Below the pieces are notes generated by a model. That model saw nothing but the letters and a program-made list of their open reading frames with translations, did no database searches and was not told the DNA's origin. Positions 27,558 to 37,441 of a stretch of DNA of 64,000 nt are shown piece by piece. The stretch covers positions 1-64,000 of the forward strand of contig CANMCE010000005.1 in the NCBI GenBank assembly GCA_947496235.1, read 5' to 3'. Every line of letters starts with the position of its first letter. Position 1 is the first letter of the stretch. The position numbers were made by a program, and so were the translations under genes. The DNA comes from an uncultured Glaciecola sp. (GTDB taxonomy: Bacteria > Pseudomonadota > Gammaproteobacteria > Enterobacterales > Alteromonadaceae).

Positions 27558-29096
27558 TCAATGCAAATGCGCAATGCTTTTGGTGCGACTTTGATCATTA
27601 GCTTGTTTAACCGCATCTAACATGGCATCCAGCGTACTACGCTCATATAAACGACCATTACTGATAACAGCTTCAATGTTACGGGTATTTCGAATGTCTT
27701 GTAACGGATTAGCGGTCAATAATACTAAATCAGCTTGATATCCTTGTTTAATTTTACCGCTCTTGATTCCCATTATTGTTGCGGGATTTTCGGTTGCGGT
27801 TCTTATTATGTCAGCTTGGCTCATACCAGTTTTAAGCATTGATTCGAATTCTTCATGTAGCGAAAAACCAGGAACCATTACTGGTACATTCGCGTCAGTG
27901 CCAGCAAGTATAGTAACTTGATGCTTCACTAATGCCTGAAGAACTAATCTATGCGCTTGAGCATAGGCTTTCCAATAACGTTGATTCCCGGCTATTTTAT
28001 CTTGTGGGTAATTTTCAGGAAGGCGATAAATATTGACGTCTGGTAACCATCCCATTACGCGAATAGAAGGAAATGTAGACTCTGCGATTCCAGGGTTGAC
28101 ATAGGCTAGTTCTACTTCTGAAAGACTTTGATGTAAGGCTATTTTTTGCTTTGCAAAGCTCTCAGATAAAGTCAGAGTTGTTACCACCGAAACATTATTT
28201 TCTGCCAGTTCCTTGGCTACTGCGTCACTTCGCTCTTGCACGTAGTCAAGATGCTCTTGTGTATTATCGCGTGTCATCCCACCAAATTCCCAATCGAGTG
28301 CTTTTACAATTTCTTCAATGTGGGCGAGGTCTCTTAAATTGGATTTGGCAATATCTTCGAGCTTCATACTGTAAGGAATATGACCTAATAACTTAATATT
28401 GTGTTGGCTTGCGACTCTGTTGAATTCAGCAAAATGCTCAGGCGTTAAATGGGTGTATACCTTAACTGCATCAAACCCTTGTTTATCAAGAGCTAACAAA
28501 TCTTGTTCTATGGATTCTGAGCTACTGACATTGTTCATTTTTGCGGTCCAACGATTGAACAATCCAGCAATGACATTATTTGAATTATGGCGCCTACTTG
28601 CGACAAAAATATCTGGACCAGCGCGGCCAGTTAAGACTTCTTGCTTCCATTGCAAATGTTCTTCACTCCCATTGAGCTCTCTTATATGGGTGACGCCGTT
28701 GGCAAGATACAACAACAGGTCATTTGGACTTTGCCAGAGATGAACATGAGCATCTACCAGCCCAGGTATTAAAAATTGATCTTTACCGTCGATAATCTTT
28801 GCATCTTCAGGAATGTCAAAGTCTGTTCCTATGGCTACGATAACGCCTGAATCAATAAAAACATTTTGATTAGGAATCATGGTTTCGCCACCTTCTGACA
28901 GCATGCTTACATTTGATATAACAATTTTTTGTTGTTTTTGCTTAAATCTATCAGGGGATACTTTTTGCGTATGTTCTCCCCAATATTGATTAATTTCATA
29001 ATTTAATCCAAGGGCAAAACACCCTGTTAAAACCACCAAGATAATCAATGTCCAGAGGATGATTTTTTTTAACATTAAGGTTTTCCTTTTCATCAT
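27558..29096 (-). CDS. Amidohydrolase-family metal hydrolase, membrane-anchored
   Basis: This 512-residue protein has an N-terminal membrane anchor or signal (KKIILWTLIILVVLTGCFALG). The metal site residues of the amidohydrolase superfamily are seen in order: HxH in GLVDAHVHLW, carboxylated-Lys position in AVKVYTHLT, His in KLLGHIPY and DLAHIEEIV, and Asp in ILAGTDANVPV. The C terminus (GKIKQGYQADLVLL) is typical of imidazolonepropionase-like members. The Cys in VLTGCFA might be a lipobox. It probably hydrolyses an amide or peptide-like substrate in the periplasm; substrate unknown. The AraC-type gene 150 bases upstream on the same strand could control it. Confidence 0.85.
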   Translation of the reverse strand: MMKRKTLMLKKIILWTLIILVVLTGCFALGLNYEINQYWGEHTQKVSPDRFKQKQQKIVISNVSMLSEGGETMIPNQNVFIDSGVIVAIGTDFDIPEDAKIIDGKDQFLIPGLVDAHVHLWQSPNDLLLYLANGVTHIRELNGSEEHLQWKQEVLTGRAGPDIFVASRRHNSNNVIAGLFNRWTAKMNNVSSSESIEQDLLALDKQGFDAVKVYTHLTPEHFAEFNRVASQHNIKLLGHIPYSMKLEDIAKSNLRDLAHIEEIVKALDWEFGGMTRDNTQEHLDYVQERSDAVAKELAENNVSVVTTLTLSESFAKQKIALHQSLSEVELAYVNPGIAESTFPSIRVMGWLPDVNIYRLPENYPQDKIAGNQRYWKAYAQAHRLVLQALVKHQVTILAGTDANVPVMVPGFSLHEEFESMLKTGMSQADIIRTATENPATIMGIKSGKIKQGYQADLVLLTANPLQDIRNTRNIEAVISNGRLYERSTLDAMLDAVKQANDQSRTKSIAHLH

Positions 29097-29245
29097 AAGA
29101 ATTTACCAATAATGCTAGATACTAAAGGCGTTACCGTCTGGTCGATTATTAAAAAAAGCTGGTCGATTCTTTGTTTTTCGCAGATAAATCGATGCCCAGT
29201 TTCTGAAAAGGAAGTTTGGGTTTATTCTAACTACTTTAAAAAATG

Positions 29246-30262
29246 TTAGTAAAGCGTTCTGTATTGTGATGGTGTCATACCCGTATGTTTTTTAAATGCA
29301 CGGTTAAAAGGCGGTAAGGAATTAAACCCATGATCCAGCGCCAAAGTCAAAATCGGTAAGTGCTCTTTTTCTGGATCCTTTAATGCCCGTTGAACAGCTT
29401 GAATACGAAATGTATTTAGGTAACTACTGAAATTTGTGCATTGAGAATGTTGTTGTATAAAGTTACGTAAGCGACTGTCACTCACTGCCAAGCGTTTAGC
29501 TAAAGCATCAATCGTGAGTTTGGAATCCAAATAAGCTTTTTGCTCAGTCATAATTTCCTGTAACTGGTCAAACAGCTGTTGATCTTTTACTGACATTTCC
29601 TTGATTTCGGGTACTGGTTCGGCAAACGCAAATGACTGAGGATTAATGTGAAATATCCAAAGTGCCATACAAAGTATTGCTGGCCATAAACTCAGGATGC
29701 TCACCGAATCTTGATATTCATGTAGTACTATAGAACCCAGTACAATAGTTAATGTGGCACATAAACAAATCACTAAAGTTACGTACAGACGAGATTGTCG
29801 ACGCTTTTCCAATAGATCATCGTGGCGACCTAAAACTATGGTCGCTAACATGTGCGCGACCATCAAAAGCGATATTAGATTAACCAGTACAGCCCAAAAA
29901 TCTGGAAGATCTTGCAGCCAACCTAAGAACACAAAACGTTCGGCCAACATTGCCAAACTAAGGGTTAAATAGGCGGTAATATGCCAATAAGTGATGCGGA
30001 AATCTTTTTGAAATAGCGAAAGCAATAGGAGCCATACGCTAGGTAGCATGAGGATATTGCCTAATCGCAGCAAACTGCCTATGTCAGTAGGTAAAGCAAT
30101 AGGTGCTGGAGCAGTTGCTAAAAAATGAAACACCAGGCTAGTATTGGTAAGTAGGAGTAAGGCTAGCCTACGAGACCAGCTCAGATCTCGTATTGCTAAA
30201 ATAACAATCAGGACTAATAAACCTATTCCAGTAAAGCGGAAAAAGGCGTCGATAAAAAGCAT
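29246..30262 (-). CDS. Membrane-bound AraC-family transcription regulator
   Basis: This 338-residue protein has about six to seven hydrophobic helices in the first 210 residues (MLFIDAFFRFTGIGLLVLIVIL onward) and a C-terminal AraC/XylS HTH pair (LTIDALAKRLAVSDSRLRNFI, ILTLALDHGFNSLPPFNRAFKKHTGMTPSQYR). The type is a membrane sensor fused to a DNA-binding domain. It lies upstream of the amidohydrolase gene in the same direction and may activate it; that is inference from position. Confidence 0.88.
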   Translation of the reverse strand: MLFIDAFFRFTGIGLLVLIVILAIRDLSWSRRLALLLLTNTSLVFHFLATAPAPIALPTDIGSLLRLGNILMLPSVWLLLLSLFQKDFRITYWHITAYLTLSLAMLAERFVFLGWLQDLPDFWAVLVNLISLLMVAHMLATIVLGRHDDLLEKRRQSRLYVTLVICLCATLTIVLGSIVLHEYQDSVSILSLWPAILCMALWIFHINPQSFAFAEPVPEIKEMSVKDQQLFDQLQEIMTEQKAYLDSKLTIDALAKRLAVSDSRLRNFIQQHSQCTNFSSYLNTFRIQAVQRALKDPEKEHLPILTLALDHGFNSLPPFNRAFKKHTGMTPSQYRTLY

Positions 30263-30375
30263 AAATAATCAAACAACTGCTAAACAATTTACCTAATCTA
30301 TCACAGCTATTTGAAGAACAAAATTTCGCACCTTTACTCTTCATTTTATTTTAGGAAGGCAACTACCCAATGTAC

Positions 30376-30984
30376 TTAGATTTCAATGATCAGTAATAAA
30401 GTGGCCGCGGTTAAGGCTCCCATTATTAGATTGAAGATACGTTGGCGTCTTGGATTGTTTAACAACACTCTCAATTTAGCGCCAGTACCAGCCCAAATAG
30501 AAATGGAAGGAAAACCAATTACTGCGAACGCTAGCATTATCATAGCACCTGAGAATGCATACTCTTTGCCTGGCAAACTAAAGGTACTCACACTGCCTAA
30601 CGCCATCATCCAAGCTTTAGGGTTTACAAATTGAAACAGTGCAGCCTGCCACCATGTGAGAGGATGGCTATTCTCTTGTGCATCGTTTTGAATGGCGGAT
30701 ACTGGTCCGGTGGCAATTTTAAAGGCTAACCATAATAAATAGATGCCACCTGCCACGTTCAAAATAGAATACATCATAGGGTACAAACTAAAGATTACGC
30801 CTAAACCCAAAAGTACACTCAACAGCAGCATGGCGACACCAAAAACAATGCCGAACATGTGGGGTAAAGTACGTGCAAAGCCAAATTGAGCGCCAGACGC
30901 TAACAACATCATATTATTGGGGCCAGGCGTGACTGACGTAATAAACGCGAAGGTCGCGATACCAAAAAGTAATGATGTTTCCAT
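30376..30984 (-). CDS. LysE/RhtB-family amino-acid exporter
   Basis: This 202-residue protein has six membrane segments and the LysE/RhtB start, FAFITSVTPGPNNMMLLASGAQFG, plus FVNPKAWMMALG near residue 125. Family members export amino acids such as threonine, homoserine or lysine. ATG 30984 with GGAG 8 bases upstream is preferred over a TTG four codons earlier. It is divergent from a MocR-type regulator, with shared operator repeats between them, and is probably its target. Confidence 0.9.
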   Translation of the reverse strand: METSLLFGIATFAFITSVTPGPNNMMLLASGAQFGFARTLPHMFGIVFGVAMLLLSVLLGLGVIFSLYPMMYSILNVAGGIYLLWLAFKIATGPVSAIQNDAQENSHPLTWWQAALFQFVNPKAWMMALGSVSTFSLPGKEYAFSGAMIMLAFAVIGFPSISIWAGTGAKLRVLLNNPRRQRIFNLIMGALTAATLLLIIEI

Positions 30985-31085
30985 GCTCTGCTCCAAATGT
31001 AATAGAAGAATTGGCGAATCTGTTTAAGGTAGAGAATGATGCCCTGAATATCTGTATTGAAAAATGCACAAATTGAAATAGGTTT

Positions 31086-31184
31086 AACCATACAGATATG
31101 ATGAATTGATTACTGTATGGTAGAAATCACCCTTATCTGTATGGTTTATGATATAAAACTGCTGGTATATTATAATTTGTATGG
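31086..31184. promoter_or_regulatory. Repeat cluster, likely MocR operator between lysE-type and mocR-type genes
   Basis: AACCATACAGATA (31086-31098) is a perfect 13-bp inverted repeat of TATCTGTATGGTT (31134-31146). CTGTATGG also recurs as direct repeats at 31113-31120 and 31137-31144, with a variant TTGTATGG at 31177-31184. MocR regulators typically bind such mixtures of direct and inverted repeats. Confidence 0.7.
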
Positions 31185-31200
31185 TTTTGGTGAGCATCCA

Positions 31201-32637
31201 ATGAGTAAATATTTACACTTAGCAAGTAGATTACGTGAGCACATCCAGATGGGGTATTACGGACAAAGTGACAAATTACCCTCTGTCCGCCAGTTAGCGG
31301 CTGAACATGAAGTGAGTATTTCGACGGTTCAGGAGGCTTATAGGCGTTTAGAGCAAGATGGCCTAGTTGAAGCGAAAGCAAAGTCGGGGTATTTCGTGGC
31401 GCAAGGGAAGCAGCCAATAGCCTTACCGAAAGAATCAAAACCTCCTCAACGTCCTATGGATGTTTCCCAATGGGAAGATGTTCTTGCTATGTTAATGGGT
31501 CATAGCGGTGAATCAGTCTGTGAATTTCAACACGCTATGCCAGATATGACGTCAAACACCCTAAAACCTCTTATTAAAACCTTGTATGAGCTGAATCGTC
31601 ATCGACCGCAAGATGGTATGTCGTACGGTCATGTTCAAGGTGAGTTAGGACTAAGAGAGCAACTTTCCCGGTTAACAGCAACTGCCGGATGCCAGCTAGA
31701 AGCTGAAGATTTTGTTGTTACTTCCGGTTGTCAGGAGGCCTTGTCAGTCTGTTTAAGGGCAGTGGCTGAAAGTGGTAATGTAATAGCCGTTGAATCGCCC
31801 GGATTTTATGGCGCCATGCAAGCGATCAAAGCCGCGAATTTGAAAGCCTTGGAAATTCCCACTGATTCTCGCGATGGCATCAGTATTGAAGCGCTAAAAC
31901 TCGCTATGGACCAGTGGCCAATCAAAGCCATTTTAGTCACACCCACGGTTAATAATCCTCAAGGATATGTGATGCCGTTGCAGAAGAAACAGGCGCTTTA
32001 TCAATTAGCGCGGGAATATGACATCGCGATTATCGAAGATGACATATACGGTGATATTGCATTTGAATATCCACGTCCTAAAACCATTAAATCCTTTGAT
32101 CAGGATGGGCGTGTTTTATTGTGTTCTTCTTTTTCTAAAACGCTCGCGCCAGGTTTTCGGGTTGGATGGATAGCGCCTGGACGTTATCGAGATAAGGTGA
32201 CCCACATTAAATATGTCAGCAGTTCTATGTGTCCTACCTTGCCACAATTGGCAATCGGCAGTTTTATTCGTCAAGGAGGTTATGATCGTCATTTGCGCGC
32301 CATGCGCCAATCTTATCGCAAATCAAGAGATGTCATGCTCAAAGGCATTGAACAACACTTTCCACAAGGCACAAGGGTCAGTTTTCCTGAAGGAGGATTT
32401 ATACTTTGGGTCGAATTGCCAGATAGTTATGACGCGGCAAAATTGGCCGAACTTGCCAAAAATCAAGGTATTATTCTGGCGCCGGGTCAAATGTTTTCAG
32501 CTACTGGAAAATATCGAAATTGTTTGAGGTTCAACTATATAGATAAAGAATTGTCTGTTAGGCGAAAAGCCCTTAACACTTTGCAGCAAATCTTTACAGA
32601 GTTAGCTGATAAACAAGCATTGGAAAACTCGATATAG
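31201..32637 (+). CDS. MocR-type regulator (GntR HTH fused to aminotransferase fold)
   Basis: The protein (478 residues from ATG 31201) has an N-terminal GntR winged helix (KLPSVRQLAAEHEVSISTVQEAYRRLEQDGLV, about residues 15-65) and a fold-type I aminotransferase domain with the PLP-binding Lys in LCSSFSKTLAPGFRVGW, the Asn/Pro turn TPTVNNPQG and IIEDDIYGD. MocR proteins use PLP or a PLP-amino-acid adduct as effector. The divergent LysE-type exporter and the repeat cluster between them suggest control of amino-acid export and of itself. Codons from 31117 lack the HTH start and are left out. Confidence 0.9.
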   Translation: MSKYLHLASRLREHIQMGYYGQSDKLPSVRQLAAEHEVSISTVQEAYRRLEQDGLVEAKAKSGYFVAQGKQPIALPKESKPPQRPMDVSQWEDVLAMLMGHSGESVCEFQHAMPDMTSNTLKPLIKTLYELNRHRPQDGMSYGHVQGELGLREQLSRLTATAGCQLEAEDFVVTSGCQEALSVCLRAVAESGNVIAVESPGFYGAMQAIKAANLKALEIPTDSRDGISIEALKLAMDQWPIKAILVTPTVNNPQGYVMPLQKKQALYQLAREYDIAIIEDDIYGDIAFEYPRPKTIKSFDQDGRVLLCSSFSKTLAPGFRVGWIAPGRYRDKVTHIKYVSSSMCPTLPQLAIGSFIRQGGYDRHLRAMRQSYRKSRDVMLKGIEQHFPQGTRVSFPEGGFILWVELPDSYDAAKLAELAKNQGIILAPGQMFSATGKYRNCLRFNYIDKELSVRRKALNTLQQIFTELADKQALENSI

Positions 32638-32669
32638 TGGTCAACTTAAAACGGCATAAGGTGACCACT
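32636..32669. terminator. Hairpin between convergent genes
   Basis: AGTGGTCA (32636-32643) pairs perfectly with TGACCACT (32662-32669) across an 18-base loop. No T-run follows, so its role as terminator is tentative. Confidence 0.35.
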
Positions 32670-32680
32670 AAGAAGGAAGA

Positions 32681-33922
32681 TTAAAAATCGCGTGCAGCAA
32701 TACCTTGAATGCCTTGGGCTGCGGGAAGACCAGTTTCAACTTCAATTAAACTTAGTTCTCCAGTTGATGGATCTACTTCGAAGCTTGAAATTTCGCCAGT
32801 GCCTGCATCAAGGGTATAAAGGAAACTACCATCGTTTGCTAGAATCATATCTGTAGGAGCGCCACCAGGAGAAACTGTTGCAGCTGTAGCGTCAATTAAC
32901 GATAATTCACCCGATCTTTCATAGCCATACAAACTTATTGTATCTGAAACAGTGTTACTTACATAAGCGTAGCCATTGTCGGTAACGACAATCCAACATG
33001 TAGCTGCTTGACCATTAGCAACAGACTCTACTGTTTGTACAAGAGGATGTCCTACAGGGCTTTCAAATACTGATACTGCACCACTACCTGCTTCAGTAAC
33101 TAAAATGTTGCCGAATGGCGTAATGTCAAATGAAAAGGGCACTACACCTGTTGTAGGAGTTGAGGTTAATTCGTTCGAGGGAATGCCGTCATTGTCTAAC
33201 GGAGTAGTAAGTAACTCTTGACCCTGTGCGTTCGCAACGATCAAGCGACGTGATAATGCGTCAACACCTACCTGTCCCGGTGCGAAGACATTGTTAAAAG
33301 GTACTTCAGTAGCGTTATTAAGACCAAGCTCTATAGCACTGATTTGGGTTAAATCACCGTTTTTATCAATTTCAAACGTACTAATTACACCAGTACCACC
33401 GGCATTTAACACATATAAAAGATCGCCACTTACCGCAACGCTAACAGGAATATTACCGCCTGATTCAACTAAAGCTGTTTGTTTAGGGCGAAGAAGTCTT
33501 GAACGAACGGCTCTGGCACCTACTGTACCTGCTTTAAATGCAAAAACAGTGTTGTCACCAGCATTCACGCCAAACAGCATATTATGATCTTCAGAATAAA
33601 CCAATGAGCCTTGTGAACCTAAAGGATCAACAGGAGCATTGCTGGAAGCACCAATACCGCCTGTTCTTACGGTGGCATATGGCATCTTTGAAATTTCGCC
33701 TGATTTATCTCTCCAATAAACCATAACTTTATTCGCGGTATCGTCGTTGGTCATGACATAAACCAGGCCTCCACGATCTTCAGATTCTTTCTTTTTTGCG
33801 AAAAAAGGACGAGCTTCAGCTGGAGAAGTTACACTTGCTCCAGCAATAAAAGCAGCTAGAGCAATGCCCAGCGCTAATTTGGATTTTCTTTCAGAAAATT
33901 GTTTCATTTGGCGTGTAACCAT
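32681..33922 (-). CDS. Secreted beta-propeller (lactonase/YncE-like) protein
   Basis: This 413-residue protein has a signal peptide (LALGIALAAFIAGASVTSPAEA) and repeated blades of the type DLLYVLNAGGTGVISTFEIDKNGDLT, YAYVSNTVSDTISLYGYERSGELS and SFLYTLDAGTGEISSFEVDPSTGELS, as in 7-bladed lactonase/YncE-like propellers. The charged stretch KKKESEDRGG follows the signal. Function is unknown; such propellers may bind ligands or act as hydrolases. ATG 33922 has AAGGA 9 bases upstream. It stands alone. Confidence 0.8.
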   Translation of the reverse strand: MVTRQMKQFSERKSKLALGIALAAFIAGASVTSPAEARPFFAKKKESEDRGGLVYVMTNDDTANKVMVYWRDKSGEISKMPYATVRTGGIGASSNAPVDPLGSQGSLVYSEDHNMLFGVNAGDNTVFAFKAGTVGARAVRSRLLRPKQTALVESGGNIPVSVAVSGDLLYVLNAGGTGVISTFEIDKNGDLTQISAIELGLNNATEVPFNNVFAPGQVGVDALSRRLIVANAQGQELLTTPLDNDGIPSNELTSTPTTGVVPFSFDITPFGNILVTEAGSGAVSVFESPVGHPLVQTVESVANGQAATCWIVVTDNGYAYVSNTVSDTISLYGYERSGELSLIDATAATVSPGGAPTDMILANDGSFLYTLDAGTGEISSFEVDPSTGELSLIEVETGLPAAQGIQGIAARDF

Positions 33923-34110
33923 TTTGTAGATTCCTTGAATTTTGAAAAAATTTGGTTAAGCGCTGCGCAGCGTATTAGTAGAACGGGCTATTTCAGAATT
34001 TATTACGAATAAGGTATAATAATTTTTAAAAAAGGTGGAAAACTAGACAAATAGAAGCGCTTAATATTGGGGAAATATTAGGCGCAGATTGGAGAGATTT
34101 TAGATCAATA

Positions 34111-34671
34111 TCAGAACTTGTTTTTACGTCTTAAAATTAGTATTCCAGCCAGTAAAAGTAGCAGTATTGGAGGGCTCTGAACTGGTACAGAAGAGCGTTC
34201 GCTAATGAACATATCAACCTCAAAATCATATCCATTATTACTGTCTCTCAGCCCCCCTTCGAAACGATCACCAAATATCTGAAAATTAATGATGCGTTCA
34301 TCAAGAATTTCAGTGCCGATCCCATCTTCTACGAAAAAATCGAGCGAGTTTGATATTGAATCTGAAAGACTAAATAGAGGCAATAGTGGAAAGTCTGAAT
34401 CATCAGCGCCAGAATAAGTCTGACCTAAAAAGTTAAATGATAACGCGGTTAAGGCTTCGATGTCAGAAAAGAAGCTGCCACTGAATCCTAGAAAAGTGAT
34501 GCCAGTTAAAGGGACATCGGTATTTTCATAGCTAATGGACCCGAAACCACTTTGCCCAGCAAAGGTCCCTTCAACAACGACAGCTTCAAAATTTAATGTA
34601 ATGATCTCGGCTTTTGTCTGTACTGAACAAACGACAATGACAGCTGCGAGTATTAAATGATGCAATCTCAT
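34111..34671 (-). CDS. Secreted protein with PEP-CTERM-like sorting tail
   Basis: This 186-residue protein has a signal peptide (HHLILAAVIVVCSVQTKA), a beta-rich, aspartate- and serine-rich body and a C terminus of the PEP-CTERM type: SVPVQSPPILLLLLAGILIL followed by basic RRKNKF. The normal VPEP motif is replaced by VPVQSPP. Proteins of this kind are cleaved and sorted by an exosortase. No exosortase is encoded in the window, so the sorting call rests on the tail alone. Confidence 0.7.
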   Translation of the reverse strand: MRLHHLILAAVIVVCSVQTKAEIITLNFEAVVVEGTFAGQSGFGSISYENTDVPLTGITFLGFSGSFFSDIEALTALSFNFLGQTYSGADDSDFPLLPLFSLSDSISNSLDFFVEDGIGTEILDERIINFQIFGDRFEGGLRDSNNGYDFEVDMFISERSSVPVQSPPILLLLLAGILILRRKNKF

Positions 34672-34752
34672 AAATACTTCCTAGCGTGATAAGTGTGAAT
34701 GCTAAGTATAGACACAAAAATCTCTCCTTGCTGAGCTAGTATCAAATACTTT

Positions 34753-35511
34753 TTATTTATCTATCTTTTTGTTGAGCAAATGTATGAATTGAGCAACCTG
34801 TTCTGCAATCTCTTTATGTGTATTATGACCGAATTGGGATGAACGAACATGAATTACTTCTTTTGATTTTGCAACCAATGCTTGATGCAATGACAACCAT
34901 TGCTGTTTTCCCTGTTTTGTTTCTTCAAAAAACATAGGTTCTTTGCGGATTTGGGTTGAAGTGAAGATAACGACAGGAAGATCTTCTGGTAGCGCGCGGG
35001 TATCAATTGAAGATTGGTCAAGTTGACGAACTAAAACGTCATATTGGGCCTTTAGAGGCTCCGGCAAAAATTGTTTAAGCAGTGCATCGTCATCACTGAT
35101 TCTTTGACTATCGATGGCTTTAAAATGCTGCCGTTGGCTACGCACCGTGGGCTCGAGTAAGACAATGCCATCAACTAAATCTGGTACCTGCTGAGCCGCT
35201 TCGGTCACGATAAGACCACCGTAAGAATGTCCTACCAGAATAATCTTGTCATCAGACGTTTGTTTAATCTTGTTAATTAAAAAATTAACGTCTTGTTCAA
35301 TAGTCGATGGGCCTGTTTCGGAATTTATGATACTTGGGCGAGTGTAGGTAACTATAGTGAATTCAGCATTCGCGGGGAATTGCTCAACTAAGCTTTTCCA
35401 AGTCGCCTTATCCTGACCAAAACCAGCTTCGAATATAAGCGTAGTTGCCAATATTGGTTTGCTGAACAGCACAACCAAAAGTAACGCTAAGAATTTAAGT
35501 AAAATTTTCAT
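34753..35511 (-). CDS. Secreted alpha/beta hydrolase
   Basis: This 252-residue protein starts with a signal peptide (FLALLLVVLFSKPILA). The nucleophile elbow GHSYGG is at ILVGHSYGGLIVTEA, the catalytic Asp is probably in EDLPVVIFTSTQIR-region and the His in SSQFGHNTHKEIAEQVAQF. The oxyanion segment is FEAGFGQDKATW. It is a serine esterase/lipase-like hydrolase of the periplasm; substrate unknown. No operon partner is apparent. Confidence 0.8.
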   Translation of the reverse strand: MKILLKFLALLLVVLFSKPILATTLIFEAGFGQDKATWKSLVEQFPANAEFTIVTYTRPSIINSETGPSTIEQDVNFLINKIKQTSDDKIILVGHSYGGLIVTEAAQQVPDLVDGIVLLEPTVRSQRQHFKAIDSQRISDDDALLKQFLPEPLKAQYDVLVRQLDQSSIDTRALPEDLPVVIFTSTQIRKEPMFFEETKQGKQQWLSLHQALVAKSKEVIHVRSSQFGHNTHKEIAEQVAQFIHLLNKKIDK

Positions 35512-35648
35512 GATGGGCCCCAGTTAACTGATGAAGTACATTCATAATAATTTGGGAAGGGTAAAATGATGGTGAAAGGGGTGCGAAAAAAGTGAAACTG
35601 GATAACAATTCTAAAATGAAGTTTAAAACCATTTTCTTTTCTTTATTT

Positions 35649-36518
35649 CTATTTTTCTCCTTCGATAAGTGATTTTTTATTTAATAATGCATCAACTAAG
35701 AACTGCATTAGCAATTTTATTTTTGGTTGCTGGTGTAAATCTGGGTGAGTAAGCACCCAAATATCATATTTTAGCATTGGCGAACTGCCTTCAAGCCTCA
35801 CTAAATTGGGATTGGTATCTCCCATAAAACAAGCCGCTCGTCCCATTCCTAAGCCTTTATCTATCGCATGGTAGCGAGATATAATGTCGTCAACGGCAAT
35901 GCCTATCGGGACGTCTGGGAAAGGTGACTCAGCAAGCCATTCTGGCCATACTTCGTTTTCAAGAGGCGCTATCCATCGCCAATTGTTTTGAGGGACAGTA
36001 TTACAGTACGCTTTATGCGCATAAAAACATAAGCCAAGCTTGCATACCCTTCTTCCAATGAGATGTTCAGGAAGTTTGTATGCACCACGAATCACCACGT
36101 CAGCTTCACCTTTATCAATGTTGGCAAATGCAGTAGAACTTTTTATGCGTAAATTTATATCAGGGTACAGTTGAGAAAATTTACCCAGTTCTTCAATGAG
36201 TAAAAATTGAGACATGGGTTCGCCTAGTGAGAGGGTAATTGGCCCTGATAGCTGGTCGCTACTAGAGCATTCAAAACGTTCAGACACCAGAATAACATCT
36301 TCTACTTTTTTTGCGGTAGCAACTAATTGCTCTCCAAACGGCGTAGCGCGATAGCCGCTAGGGATTTTTTCGAACACCTCGGTTTTGTGCTGCCTTTCGA
36401 GTATTGCTAGCCGCCGTGCCACAGTAGTATGGGTAATGCCCAATGAGATAGCAGCGCTGCGCAATGTACCTGTGCGGTGAAGTGCTAATATTAGTGCGTA
36501 ATCATTCCAATCTTTCAT
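35649..36518 (-). CDS. LysR-family transcription regulator
   Basis: Of 289 residues, the first 60 form a LysR winged HTH (LILALHRTGTLRSAAISLGITHTTVARRLAILERQHKTEVFEK), and the rest the periplasmic-binding-like effector domain (GPITLSLGEPMSQFLLIEEL). ATG 36518 fits the family; an in-frame TTG at 36536 adds six residues. It is divergent from the secreted protein gene at 36620, about 100 bases away, and may regulate it. Confidence 0.88.
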   Translation of the reverse strand: MKDWNDYALILALHRTGTLRSAAISLGITHTTVARRLAILERQHKTEVFEKIPSGYRATPFGEQLVATAKKVEDVILVSERFECSSSDQLSGPITLSLGEPMSQFLLIEELGKFSQLYPDINLRIKSSTAFANIDKGEADVVIRGAYKLPEHLIGRRVCKLGLCFYAHKAYCNTVPQNNWRWIAPLENEVWPEWLAESPFPDVPIGIAVDDIISRYHAIDKGLGMGRAACFMGDTNPNLVRLEGSSPMLKYDIWVLTHPDLHQQPKIKLLMQFLVDALLNKKSLIEGEK

Positions 36519-36619
36519 GGAACGATAATGCACCAATATGAATTAAAATAAAACCGTGTTAGCTGAAATTGACCTTGGTAACATAGTACTAAATGAGCAC
36601 TTACTAAAGGTGGTTATAA

Positions 36620-37375
36620 ATGAAAAAAATAGAATGCTTTATGCTAGGTTATTGTTTTAAAGTGATTATTATGTTTTATGGGCTGTGCTGTGCGTCGCAT
36701 ATTTTAGCACAGGAAAAAAATGATGAACTCTTGGTGCATTATTATCCGGGGGCAGTGATGCAGCTCATCGCTCCGGTCACTGTTCCAGAAAAACGAGCAC
36801 TGAGAGACCGCTATTTTGAGCAAAATGCAGACACAGCCCGTCAATTTGGTTATCAACAAAACGGTGTGCTTATGGTTGATAAGACATTACTGGGTAAATT
36901 TAAACCAAATGTATTCGTCATCAGTCAATGGTCTTCATTGAAAGCGCAGAAAGCATTTCAGTCTCTTGCCCAATTTACGGAAGTGAAATCCCTGAGGCGA
37001 CAAGCGTGGGAGGCCCTAAGACTCTATGATCATGAATTAGAAGCACCGCTAACATTAAGTTTTAAAAAAGATAAAACTTACACATTGGCTTTCGCTTGGA
37101 ACAACCCCGAGAAAGCAAATGAATATTTTAGATATACTGATATATTTCCTGCGCTATTGGATAAAGTTAAAGGGCGGATCATATATACAATAAACAATGC
37201 TGTATTAAGTGCGCATGATCCGAATGCGGCAGCTCCAAAGCAAATTATGATAGTGGAATGGGATTCAATGGATGACGTTGAGAAGCTGCTAGAGTTACCA
37301 GAAATGATAAACCTTGCTCAAAAGCTACACGATACTAATGTGAGTTTCGAACTACACGCAGCTAGTTTGAGGTAA
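36620..37375 (+). CDS. Secreted protein with two ferredoxin-like barrel-type domains, unknown role
   Basis: This 251-residue protein has a signal peptide (LGYCFKVIIMFYGLCCASHILA). Two similar halves follow: NVFVISQWSSLKAQKAFQSLAQFTEV and QIMIVEWDSMDDVEKLLELPEMINL each look like the C-terminal half of a DUF1330 or antibiotic-monooxygenase-like alpha/beta barrel. I therefore infer a duplicated dimeric-barrel fold. Function unknown. It is divergent from the LysR gene and convergent with rtcA. Confidence 0.62.
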   Translation: MKKIECFMLGYCFKVIIMFYGLCCASHILAQEKNDELLVHYYPGAVMQLIAPVTVPEKRALRDRYFEQNADTARQFGYQQNGVLMVDKTLLGKFKPNVFVISQWSSLKAQKAFQSLAQFTEVKSLRRQAWEALRLYDHELEAPLTLSFKKDKTYTLAFAWNNPEKANEYFRYTDIFPALLDKVKGRIIYTINNAVLSAHDPNAAAPKQIMIVEWDSMDDVEKLLELPEMINLAQKLHDTNVSFELHAASLR

Positions 37376-37387
37376 TTAACGTAGGCC

Positions 37388-37423
37388 TATGCAGCTAAAT
37401 CACTGTGGTGATCAAACTGCATA
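37388..37423. terminator. Nested hairpin between convergent genes
   Basis: TATGCAG/CTGCATA (37388-37394, 37417-37423) encloses ATCAC/GTGAT (37399-37403, 37408-37412). It lies between the 36620 gene and rtcA and may end both transcripts. Confidence 0.4.
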
Positions 37424-37441
37424 TGCGTCAGGTTTTATTTA

